Shown here piece after piece: positions 1-5,755 of a stretch of 8,035 nucleotides of DNA (within the stretch, counting starts at the first letter, position 1; each line of letters begins with the position of its first letter). Location: positions 1 to 8,035 of the forward strand of contig JAGTQN010000075.1 of the NCBI GenBank assembly GCA_018396395.1, in the 5' to 3' direction. Under the pieces are notes generated by a model. The model was not told where the DNA came from. It did no database searches and saw nothing but the letters and a program-made list of their open reading frames with translations. The stretch is from Candidatus Bathyarchaeota archaeon (GTDB lineage: Archaea > Thermoproteota > CALKCG01 > B24 > JAGTQN01). The position numbers and the translations under genes were made by a program.

Positions 1-686
1 AAGGCTGATCGGAGAGGTTCTCCAGCTCCAGCTCCAGCTCCAGCTCCAGCTATGGCTATAGCTATAGCTTTTTTTCCAATATCCTCATCCTTATTGTACT
101 CGACGATCTTCCGAAGAGAAAAAATGTAGCCGAGGATCAAATATACGATGAGGGGGAGGAATTGAACCTTGATTAAGGAGAAGAGGGATATGCCCGCAAG
201 GCTTGAGGCTAGGATCAAGGTCGAAGAAAGGGGATAGATGAAGAAGTTCCAATGGCGAAACCATACATTGATATAGCTTTCATCCTCTCCAGTAAGCCTC
301 AACCTCCTCCCTTCCTCCTCGATTAAAGGAGCCGATAGGAGGGCTCCTCCTGGCATGGGCAAAGCCCCCATTAAGGCTGGAAGGATCGATACTGTAGCAC
401 GGCCCGGAAGGGAGCCCTTCATACTCCTTACAAGTCCATCGACCATCCCAGTCTCCTTCATACAATAGGCCAAGATTGGGATTAGAGTTGTTATGAGGGC
501 AAGATCCCATGTAGAAAGGTCTGTAAGGGCTTCCAAAAGGATCTTAAAGAACTTCTCGGGCGTTGGTAAAGAGAAGATGGCTAGGGTTAAAGTACCAATG
601 AGGAGGGCCGCACCGTAGTTGATGCGTTTCATCACAAGAACCACGATAAGGATTAAAGAGATGAAAAGTCCCATCGGCTCGAGCAA
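1..686 (-). CDS. DUF401 family integral membrane protein (partial, C-terminus beyond the window)
   Basis: The minus strand stays open from about 686 to base 1, giving roughly 228 residues of a very hydrophobic protein. DUF401 proteins are usually about 400 residues, so about half is present. Family hallmarks seen are PMPGGALLSAP (about residues 110-120) and INVWFRHWNFFIYP (about 139-152), set between helices such as GLFISLILIVVLVM at the N-terminus and LPLIVYLILGYIFSL near residue 180. DUF401 is a multi-pass membrane family thought to be transporter-like; its substrate is unknown. I chose TTG at 686 because a GGGGGCGAT Shine-Dalgarno-like run ends 8 bases upstream; ATG at 674 (MGLFISL) is the alternative, and a stop lies just upstream. 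Near the left edge the protein has an alternating AIAIAIAGAGAGAGAGAG segment, encoded by hexanucleotide repeats. The gene diverges from the small gene at 819. Family assignment is confident, function is not. Confidence 0.85.
   Translation of the reverse strand, partial: MLEPMGLFISLILIVVLVMKRINYGAALLIGTLTLAIFSLPTPEKFFKILLEALTDLSTWDLALITTLIPILAYCMKETGMVDGLVRSMKGSLPGRATVSILPALMGALPMPGGALLSAPLIEEEGRRLRLTGEDESYINVWFRHWNFFIYPLSSTLILASSLAGISLFSLIKVQFLPLIVYLILGYIFSLRKIVEYNKDEDIGKKAIAIAIAGAGAGAGAGEPLRSA
21..68. repeat. Hexanucleotide tandem repeat inside the DUF401 gene
   Basis: Five perfect copies of TCCAGC (21-50) are followed by TATGGC and two copies of TATAGC (51-68). On the coding (minus) strand these read as Ala-Ile repeats, then Ala-Gly repeats. 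The unit is six bases, so a gain or loss of copies would keep the frame and only lengthen or shorten a probable membrane or linker segment. Confidence 0.9.
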
Positions 687-757
687 GTTTATCGCCCCCT
701 AGGGGTAAAGGCTTAGCTTCCCCGATTCCCCAAATCTAACACCTTAAGAGATAAGGG

Positions 758-781
758 CTTCTAACTTAGAAGACTTAAAAG
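758..781 (+). promoter_or_regulatory. 15-bp palindrome abutting a TATA-like box in the divergent gap
   Basis: CTTCTAA-C-TTAGAAG (758-772) is a perfect 7-bp inverted repeat around one central base. It is followed at once by CTTAAAAG (774-781), which resembles an archaeal TATA box. Initiation about 25 bases downstream would fall near 800-805, just ahead of the small gene starting at 819. The layout fits a regulator site overlapping the promoter of that gene and perhaps of the DUF401 gene on the other strand. The palindrome is seen directly; the role is inferred. Confidence 0.35.
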
Positions 782-818
782 CTTCCGAGGGTGAGGGACA
801 CATAGAGATGTTCCAAAT

Positions 819-1055
819 TTGAAGGAGAGGCAATCAGGGAATAGGGATGTAGAAAGTAGGGATAAGGTAACGAAGAAAGAGAAGGTTTTGGTCCTTCGAG
901 AATTCTTAAAGGAGTTGGAAGATGCCTACCCCAATATGGCCGCGGCAGCCACCATATTTTCCGATTACTCTAGGCGTTATCCGGAACTTCTTCAAGACTT
1001 AAAGGTCGCCTTGAAAGAATGGCTTGATAGGATCACGAGAAGCTATGAGGAGTAA
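819..1055 (+). CDS. Small helical protein of unknown function (78 aa)
   Basis: I do not recognise the family. The protein is 78 residues, strongly charged and probably all helical. A Lys/Arg/Asp-rich N-terminal third (about 1-22) leads into LVLREFLKELEDAYPNMAAA and then PELLQDLKVALKEWLDRI, which have amphipathic helix spacing. There is no signal peptide, membrane segment or Cys/His metal motif. The frame is closed by a stop at 792-794, and the first start after it is TTG at 819. No strong Shine-Dalgarno sequence lies directly before it, but a four-codon mini-ORF (ATG at 808) ends in a TGA overlapping this TTG, so translational coupling is possible. It stands alone on its strand, with ogg2 converging from the right. 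Amino-acid composition and clean boundaries suggest a real gene. A small adaptor or DNA-associated protein is possible, but nothing shows it. Confidence 0.6.
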   Translation: MKERQSGNRDVESRDKVTKKEKVLVLREFLKELEDAYPNMAAAATIFSDYSRRYPELLQDLKVALKEWLDRITRSYEE

Positions 1056-1139
1056 ATTAAATCTAAGAAAATTAATATAATACAATAGTTTGATAAAGTT
1101 CTTACTTTCTCTTCGAAATAGAGGGCTGGTTGGCAAACA

Positions 1140-1769
1140 TTATTTCAAGATTTTTCCTGTTTCCGAATACCATAAATATAAATCCAATTCAGCTAAACTT
1201 ATTCCAGCCTTTTTTGCAACTTGCTTCAATAGTTTCTCAATCTCTAAATACTTTCTTTTGGTTAAAATCTTCGGCTTATCGATTAATTGATAATTCACAA
1301 GAAAATCGATTATGTGAAAGTCTAAAATAGCGAAATTAAAATAACCTATATTCCTAAGGAAATGACTTGCCTCCTTATAGCCAATTCCCTTAATATTTTT
1401 TACTAGCCATTCTCTCAACTCAATTTCCTCATGGAAGGATTTTATGATCTTTTTCAATGAATCTCTATATTTTCTAGCTAGAACGATATATCTTGCCCTT
1501 GCGTTCGGATAACGATGCCCAAGCTCTTTAAGCCTCTCAGCCAATTGGCTTTCTGAAAGATTTAGGAATCCATCACCTATCTTTTCCTGAATTTTTATGC
1601 TTTTTTCTGCACTGAAGTTTGCAGTTAGTATGCAAAAACAAAGTTCTTTAAAAATATCCCCCGCTTCCCTTTTTTCCATTTCTGAAAATTCCATTAATCT
1701 TTTTTCCACAAAGATTTTTATTTTATTATCTTTTTTGAGTTCTTCGATTCTCGTTAATAATTCTTCCAT
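1140..1769 (-). CDS. ogg: N-glycosylase/DNA lyase, archaeal Ogg2 type (8-oxoguanine repair)
   Basis: Family-2 8-oxoguanine DNA glycosylases remove oxidised guanine and cut the resulting abasic site by beta-elimination in base excision repair. The 209-residue product matches the archaeal Ogg2 pattern along its length: ELCFCILTANFSAE (about 42-55), IGDGF (64-68), LGHRYPNARARYIVLAR (83-99), the helix-hairpin-helix IKGIGYKEASHFLRN (126-140), an Asp at 150 in ILDFHI, and the C-terminal LDLYLWYSETGKILK. By analogy with the Methanocaldococcus jannaschii enzyme, Lys132 would form the Schiff base and Asp150 would assist. The open frame extends to ATG 1820, but the family normally begins about where ATG 1769 (MEELLTRIEEL) lies, so I chose that. 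CTTTATGAG just upstream (about 1817-1825) could be its TATA box. The gene is visibly more AT-rich than sfsA or the URO-D gene, which may reflect transfer. It is probably monocistronic. Confidence 0.93.
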   Translation of the reverse strand: MEELLTRIEELKKDNKIKIFVEKRLMEFSEMEKREAGDIFKELCFCILTANFSAEKSIKIQEKIGDGFLNLSESQLAERLKELGHRYPNARARYIVLARKYRDSLKKIIKSFHEEIELREWLVKNIKGIGYKEASHFLRNIGYFNFAILDFHIIDFLVNYQLIDKPKILTKRKYLEIEKLLKQVAKKAGISLAELDLYLWYSETGKILK

Positions 1770-2048
1770 CCTAATTTCAATCCATCCCTTGAATCTACAT
1801 TCTTTTCTAAGCCCTCTCATAAAGATTTTTCTATCCTAACTTTCTTATCCTTCCCTCCATACCAAAGTCCATGATCCATGAAATTTGGCCTGCGCCTACC
1901 GAAATTTAAAGCGCGAGAAGTGAAAGTTTTCCCTCTTATTTATAAAACTGAAAAGCCAAATAGGAAAATTCATTCCAGTCTTCAAGAATTTTAGTACTGA
2001 AATCTTAAATTATTCAGCATCCTATAATCTAAGATGCCTTAATTGAAT

Positions 2049-2765
2049 ATGAATATCGTGCCGGTCCCCGATGCGAAGGCCGGTCTGGTGGTTTGGGCCT
2101 TCAGGGCTTAGGAATTGGTGCAAACCCCTAAAAAGCCTTCTTTGTAGTTCATCCAAGCCCTCGGAAGTAGCCAAGGCCTTCGATTCCTTGGGCTTCAGAT
2201 ATCCCTCCGTCGCCGACCTTGACGCCATATCGGGAGGACGGCTTGACCTATTTCTCCATAAGTGCCTTGTCTCCAAGGGGATCATGGAGATCATGGTCGA
2301 TCCAGGGGAAGTCTTCAGAGGGCTTCCGAAACCTTGGAAACTGTAGTAGCCAAGCTCATCGTAGGAACGGAGACCCTTACTGATCTAAGCCTTTTGGAAA
2401 GGCTTCTTGAGGATTTTTCTGCTCAGCGCATCCTGTAAGCATAGATTTCAAGGCTGGAAGGCTATAAGCCCATCCGATTCCTTGAAGTGCTTGGGGCAAG
2501 CCATGTTGGCCCAGATCCCTTGAGGTCTGGAAATATCGGATGCACTCGTTATCGATCTAGTAAGGTTGGGCTCCGGAGAGGGCTTAGACCTTGAACTTCT
2601 AAAGGATCTTATGACCAGAGCTAGATTTAGGATCTATGCTGGAGGAGGGTAGGAGGAATCGAAGACCCTCAGGCCATGGGAAGGATAGGCCTAAGCAGAG
2701 CCATCGTAGCAACCTCCTTACACGATGGGCACCTCAGGGTCAAAGAGCTTAAAGAGCATGGTTTT
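2049..2765 (+). pseudogene. HisA-related TIM-barrel protein (COG1411 type), multiply frameshifted
   Basis: Pieces of a HisA-like barrel appear in the correct order but in changing frames. ATG 2049 gives MNIVPVPDAKAGLVVWAFRA, then TAG at 2109. A second frame carries KPLKSLLCSSSKPSEVAKAF, VADLDAISGG and GIMEIMVDPG (about 2118-2307). From about 2310 a further shift gives VVAKLIVGTETLTDLSLLER (2343-2402). From 2435 there is VSIDFKAGRL. From 2467 another frame gives SPSDSLKCLG, a TGA at 2521, then ALVIDLVRLGSGEGLDLELL and FRIYAGGG. From 2649 the frame returns to VGGIEDPQAMGRIGL and SRAIVATSLHDGHL. That makes at least five frame changes plus one in-frame nonsense codon, while neighbouring genes are intact, so decay is more likely than sequencing error. 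COG1411 proteins are related to ProFAR isomerase (HisA) but have no established reaction. The tail reads on without a stop into sfsA, suggesting a former hisA-like/sfsA operon. Confidence 0.85.
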
Positions 2766-2816
2766 TCTAGAACCCTAGGGTCGAAGGTTATATCTAGGCA
2801 TCGAGGTAAACTTGGC

Positions 2817-3515
2817 TTGAAGGCATCCAAAGGATTGATCGAAGGCACCTTTATAGAGCGACCCAACAGGTTCCTTGCCTTGGTAGAGATAGGCTCCGAT
2901 CGCCTTCCTTGCTTCCTTCCAAATCCTGGGAGGATGGAGGGTCTCCTCATACCTGGAAAGCCCGTTCTTCTAAGGAGGATCTTGAAGGCTAGCAACGTTA
3001 GGAAGACGAACTATGACCTTGTAGGGGTTCGCCTAGATAATCAGATCGTTTCCTTAGATTCGAGGCTTCCCAACAAGTTCGTTTGGGAATTGCTTAAAGC
3101 CAGAGCTTTGGAGGCTTTCTCGAAGTTTACTGACATAGAACCAGAGTACAGCTATGGTGGTAGCCGATTAGACTTCCTACTAAAAGGCAGGGATGGAGAG
3201 CTATGCCTCCTTGAGGTAAAGTCTTGTACGCTTGTGAAAAACCGAAGGGGACTCTTTCCCGACGCCCCTACGGAGAGGGGAAGAAGGCATCTGGAATCCC
3301 TCATAGCGGCTAGGAAAGAGGGCTACAGAGCTTCTGTCATATTCATCATCCAGAGGGTCGATGTGGAAGCCTTCTCTCCCAATGATGAGGTTGACCCTAA
3401 GTTTGGGAAAAGCCTTAGAAAGGCTATTTCCGAGGGTGTCGAGGCCTACGCCTACACTGCTAGTTTTGATGGCTTTAGCCTTTCCTTAGTACAGAGGATT
3501 CCCATAAAACTTTAG
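2817..3515 (+). CDS. sfsA: SfsA family DNA-binding/nuclease-like protein
   Basis: SfsA was named in E. coli for stimulating maltose metabolism. It pairs an OB-fold-like N-terminal domain with a PD-(D/E)XK-like C-terminal domain; its cellular role, especially in archaea, is unsettled. The 232-residue product has standard SfsA length and motifs: FIERPNRFLALVEI (12-25), CFLPNPGRMEGLLIPG (32-47), SRLDFLL (116-122), LEVKSCTLV (132-140), GLFPDAPTERGRRHLE (145-160) and VIFIIQRVD (174-182). Asp119, Glu133 and Lys135 occupy the nuclease-like positions. The frame opens at ATG 2676, but its first 30 or so residues are the tail of the decayed HisA-like gene. TTG at 2817 follows GAGGT by 9 bases and gives the normal SfsA N-terminus, so I take it as the start. 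Transcription probably came with the upstream gene. It converges on the RAM gene ending at 3555. Confidence 0.92.
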   Translation: MKASKGLIEGTFIERPNRFLALVEIGSDRLPCFLPNPGRMEGLLIPGKPVLLRRILKASNVRKTNYDLVGVRLDNQIVSLDSRLPNKFVWELLKARALEAFSKFTDIEPEYSYGGSRLDFLLKGRDGELCLLEVKSCTLVKNRRGLFPDAPTERGRRHLESLIAARKEGYRASVIFIIQRVDVEAFSPNDEVDPKFGKSLRKAISEGVEAYAYTASFDGFSLSLVQRIPIKL

Positions 3516-3554
3516 CCTAAGTAATGTGGTTAAGGCCTAGCCCCGTCTAGATTT

Positions 3555-3779
3555 TTATGCCTCTATAAGGGTCTCGGTGCTCCTCACACCCTCAAGTTGG
3601 TTGATATTGGCTGAAATCCTCGCGACATCGTCGTTTCCTACCCCCTCCACGAAGGCCACTATATCGAACCTTCCATAGGTTACATAGACCTTCCTCACGT
3701 CCTTCATCGCCCTTATCGCTTCAAGAAGTTCATTGAACCTTACTGGACTCGCCTTTATCAATATGCACGCACGAACCAA
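3555..3779 (-). CDS. Stand-alone Lrp/AsnC ligand-binding (RAM) domain protein, copy 2
   Basis: This is a 74-residue RAM (ACT-like) domain with no helix-turn-helix. The fold is seen as a first strand RACILIKAS, a helix RFNELLEAIRAM, then VRKVYVTYGRFDIVAFVEG with the family G-R-F-D turn, a second helix NDDVARISANINQLEG, and the closing strand VRSTETLIEA. Such proteins bind amino acids or other small ligands and assemble as dimers or larger rings; some pair with full-length Lrp regulators. ATG at 3785 has AGGAGG only 2 bases ahead, which is too close. TTG at 3779 has 8 bases of spacing, and it gives MVRACILI, matching MVSACVLI of the upstream paralogue, so I favour TTG. Six bases separate ATG 3785 from the stop of the upstream copy, so the two are surely cotranscribed. 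The ligand is unknown. Confidence 0.9.
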   Translation of the reverse strand: MVRACILIKASPVRFNELLEAIRAMKDVRKVYVTYGRFDIVAFVEGVGNDDVARISANINQLEGVRSTETLIEA

Positions 3780-3791
3780 TACCATAGCCTC

Positions 3792-4022
3792 CTAGGTCTG
3801 GAGTTCAACAAGGGTCTCTGTGAAGACGATACCTCCAAGGGTTCCGATTTTCATGATGAGGCGGCCAAGACTTTGAAAGTTCTGGGTCTCCACATCGGCT
3901 ACAACATCCCATCTCCCCAAGACTGGGAAGGCCATCTTTACTTCCTTGAACTGCTTTAGCCTTTCAAGGACCTCTTGGTATCTTCCTCGACTCGTTCTGA
4001 TGAGGACGCACGCCGATACCAT
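3792..4022 (-). CDS. Stand-alone Lrp/AsnC ligand-binding (RAM) domain protein, copy 1
   Basis: This 76-residue protein is a single RAM domain: strand SACVLIRTS, helix RYQEVLERLKQFKEV, strands KMAFPVLGRWDVVADVET with the conserved G-R-W-D turn, helix FQSLGRLIMKIGTLGG, and final strand IVFTETLVELQT. It has no DNA-binding domain, so any effect on transcription would need a partner; binding of a small ligand such as an amino acid is the family expectation. It is the first gene of a two-gene unit, with its paralogue directly downstream. The two diverge in loops and helices but keep the G-R-[WF]-D and TETL motifs, so this is an old duplication. ATG 4022 has no Shine-Dalgarno sequence, and CATTTATAAT lies only about 10 bases upstream, so a leaderless or very short-leader transcript is likely. 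Assignment to the RAM fold is firm. Confidence 0.9.
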   Translation of the reverse strand: MVSACVLIRTSRGRYQEVLERLKQFKEVKMAFPVLGRWDVVADVETQNFQSLGRLIMKIGTLGGIVFTETLVELQT

Positions 4023-4047
4023 GGCAATTATAAATGCTTAGGAGGCT

Positions 4048-4063
4048 AATAATCCTTATTATT
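4048..4063. promoter_or_regulatory. AATAAT-CCTT-ATTATT palindrome upstream of the RAM gene pair
   Basis: AATAAT (4048-4053) and ATTATT (4058-4063) are perfect inverted repeats separated by CCTT, 26-41 bases ahead of the ATG at 4022 on the minus strand. This is where an archaeal TATA region would sit for a leaderless or short-leader transcript. A second AT-rich element, CATTTATAAT (4027-4036 on the minus strand), is too close to the ATG to act as its TATA box. The palindrome could be the promoter itself or an operator. Confidence 0.3.
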
Positions 4064-4128
4064 CTGTCAGTGCGACATTTTTCCGTGCCAAGGAATGCTG
4101 AATGGATTTATTAAAGCCTTAAACCATC

Positions 4129-4145
4129 GAAGGACTTCGTCCTTC
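4129..4145 (-). terminator. Stem-loop immediately after the URO-D-like gene
   Basis: On the minus strand GAAGGAC-GAA-GTCCTTC forms a perfect 7-bp stem with a 3-base loop, beginning one base after the TAA at 4149-4147. A loosely T-rich stretch (GGTTTAAGGCTTTAATAAATCC) follows. It may end or protect the URO-D transcript and separate it from the RAM genes. Archaeal termination mostly depends on U-tracts, and this one is broken, so the role is uncertain. Confidence 0.4.
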
Positions 4146-4146
4146 C

Positions 4147-5325
4147 TTAAGGCTGGGCAATATAATCATAAAATCCGTATCTTTTGGCAGTTTTGAGCAT
4201 CGTAAGAAAGTTCTCTGGAACAACATTCGGATGGATTGTGTTAGAAGAACCAAGGATGTATCCACCTCCCGGACCCCCCTCTTCTATGCATCGCATCGTC
4301 TCGATCTCCACTTCCGACTTTGATCCTAGGACCAAAGTCTTCGCACAGTCAACATTGCCCCAGAGGATGAGATGCGGAAGCCTTTCCTTGATATCGGAAA
4401 GCCTCATTCCAGCCTGGTAATCGATTTCTCCATAGCCATCAACCCCAGATTCCACGAAAAGTTCCTTGGCTAAAGGCCAGACATATCCATCAGTTCTATA
4501 GATGTAGGGAAGGCCTAGACTATGACAGAAGTCCGTAAGTTCCTTAAGCCTTGGAAGGAAGATGCGCCTATAGAGGGATGGAGCAAAGGCGGGGCCATGG
4601 TTATCGGCCAGATCACCCCCTCCCAGTATAAGGTCGGCTCCATGACGCTTCTGGACCTTTATCGAAACCTTCAAGGCATCGAGCATTCGATCAAGATAGG
4701 CTTCGATGAGCTCTGGCCGTTGGTAAAGGACTTTTAGCCATGGTGGGTCCATACTTATGGCTAGGTTCCCTCCTCCTGCGAAGAGCTTTTCTTCCCAAAG
4801 GGCATCGAAAAGGCGATCCCAAACATCGAAGGAATCCTCATCGACTTCTATGGGTTTATCGAGGATTTTTTCTATGTATCGCTCTATGGCCTGAAGTCCC
4901 TCCCTTCTAAAGCTTGAATCGATGGTCATGAACATCTTTGAAGCTTCATCAAAGCGTTGAACTCTCCATGTTTTTGTATCTTCATCCTCATAGTAGTAAG
5001 TGTTCGCGTCCAGCCTCTTTATCGGTCCTCCAGATTCCGAGGGGATGAGGGGCGGTCTTATCATATCCAAATCCAAGGTTGAATAGAGATCCCTCAAGTC
5101 CCTTGATGCCCTTTCTATCAAGAAATCCCGCTTGCCTTCGAAGAGCATTTCAGCAACCTCGTACCATCCGATGCCTCCACCGCAGGTGTAGGCACGCCTG
5201 CCAAGGATTGCTGAGGCGACATTAGAGGCGATTTCTTGCTCGAAAAGGGGAATCCTGTCCGGTATTTCGTGGAAGATGGCCGCCTGGACTCTTTCCCTTC
5301 CCGTCATCCATGAAAGGCTTCCCAT
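4147..5325 (-). CDS. Uroporphyrinogen-decarboxylase-like (URO-D fold) protein, possible corrinoid methyltransferase relative
   Basis: The 392-residue product opens with MTGRERVQAAIFHEIPDRIPL (from residue 7), the usual N-terminus of the URO-D/MtaA superfamily. It continues with DLADNHGPAFAPSLYRR (238-254), FCHSLGLPYIYRTDGYVWPL (about 266-285), YGEIDYQAGMRLSDIKE (298-314), LILWGNVDC (319-327) and GGYILGSSNTIHPNV (354-368). Superfamily members decarboxylate uroporphyrinogen or move methyl groups from corrinoid proteins to thiols. The zinc-binding H-x-C and the later Cys of MtaA-type enzymes are not visible where expected: YRTDG and SSNTIHP occupy those places. True haem synthesis is unlikely given the divergence, and no corrinoid protein gene is nearby, so the substrate is unknown. 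ATG 5325 is preceded by GGAG at 5 bases; ATG 5307 is the alternative. The gene is probably transcribed alone from the 5326-5755 gap. Confidence 0.85.
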   Translation of the reverse strand: MGSLSWMTGRERVQAAIFHEIPDRIPLFEQEIASNVASAILGRRAYTCGGGIGWYEVAEMLFEGKRDFLIERASRDLRDLYSTLDLDMIRPPLIPSESGGPIKRLDANTYYYEDEDTKTWRVQRFDEASKMFMTIDSSFRREGLQAIERYIEKILDKPIEVDEDSFDVWDRLFDALWEEKLFAGGGNLAISMDPPWLKVLYQRPELIEAYLDRMLDALKVSIKVQKRHGADLILGGGDLADNHGPAFAPSLYRRIFLPRLKELTDFCHSLGLPYIYRTDGYVWPLAKELFVESGVDGYGEIDYQAGMRLSDIKERLPHLILWGNVDCAKTLVLGSKSEVEIETMRCIEEGGPGGGYILGSSNTIHPNVVPENFLTMLKTAKRYGFYDYIAQP

Positions 5326-5755
5326 AGCTTCTCCATTTCCTCCAAATTCCTCTTAAGCCTTCTTCTTTCCTCGATCGAGGTTGAATTAGGCTCTTTAACG
5401 CATCTTTGGGCAACAAGGTTTAATCATCCGAATAGGAGTATAAGGGTTGAGGCATAATATGGCTAAGAAAGCGGGATGCCAAAAGTATCGTTGAGGGGTA
5501 AGAGGCTCTAGATGCGATGCCTGCAATCTTACAGTCATCATAGATCAATCAAGAATACCTTTGCGCGGCTCGCAATCTTGTATGCTTTGGAAAAACCCTA
5601 ATTCACCATAAACTGAGGAAGAGCCTTAAGGGACCATATAAACTGAAATGAAAATTATAGCCAAAGGCAATAATAATTTTTATAGGAGCTTCGTCTAAAA
5701 TTATCTACCAATGAATTAAATAAGGCGAGATTTTCCATCGAGAAAAGGTTAAATT
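5326..5755. other. 430-base intergenic region between the divergent URO-D-like gene and the tungstate operon
   Basis: I see no convincing gene here. For the URO-D-like gene, CCTTATAC on the minus strand (5446-5439) is a possible TATA box, implying a leader of about 90 bases. For the tungstate operon, candidates on the plus strand are CATATAAAC (5636-5643) and TTTTTATAGG (about 5677-5686); the latter would place initiation about 50 bases before tupA. Two imperfect direct repeats occur at 5605-5616 and 5633-5646. Short open stretches from ATG 5459 (11 codons), ATG 5512 (29 codons) and ATG 5648 (16 codons) have no family features. No tRNA-like fold or known riboswitch was recognised. Confidence 0.5.
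5605..5646. promoter_or_regulatory. Duplicated ACCATA(TA)AACTGA element upstream of tupA
   Basis: ACCATAAACTGA (5605-5616) recurs as ACCATATAAACTGA (5633-5646), start to start 28 bases, differing only by an inserted TA. The second copy contains a TATA-like CATATAAAC. A directly repeated 12-14 base motif at nearly three helical turns, 110-150 bases ahead of a metal-oxyanion transporter, fits a regulator binding region, for example tungstate-responsive repression. It does not resemble the bacterial ModE palindrome. The repeat is seen; the role is inferred. Confidence 0.3.

Noticed and set aside
280..510. A 76-codon minus-strand open frame
   Set aside because: It overlaps the DUF401 gene in another frame; the overlapping frame shows family motifs, and this one is Gly/Ser/Arg-rich noise.
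1597..1839. An 80-codon plus-strand open frame opposite ogg2
   Set aside because: It is antisense to a well-conserved gene, and its Ser/Leu/Phe-rich sequence is the complement of Lys/Glu codons.
1821..2048. Possible RNA gene or strong promoter in the gap right of ogg2, including TTATTTATAAAAC near 1940
   Set aside because: The TATA-like box is clear but sits far from either gene start, the sequence does not fold as a tRNA or known RNA, and the downstream gene is dead.
2071..2346. A 91-codon plus-strand frame that could be called as a separate small gene
   Set aside because: Its central part (PSEVAKAF, VADLDAISGG, MEIMVDPG) is an internal piece of the HisA-like pseudogene, and both ends are out-of-frame junk.
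2022..2995. Minus-strand open frames at 2022-2294 and 2669-2995
   Set aside because: Both lie opposite conserved plus-strand coding sequence (the pseudogene and sfsA) and show no family motif.
5304..5336. A ten-codon minus-strand mini-ORF (MEKLWEAFHG) overlapping the URO-D-like start, with an open helical-looking frame upstream
   Set aside because: The frame has no normal start further upstream and is very short. A leader peptide is possible, but nothing supports it beyond the overlap.
5459..5698. Short plus-strand ORFs starting at 5459, 5512 and 5648
   Set aside because: All are under 30 codons with no motif, no clear ribosome binding site and AT-rich, promoter-like surroundings.
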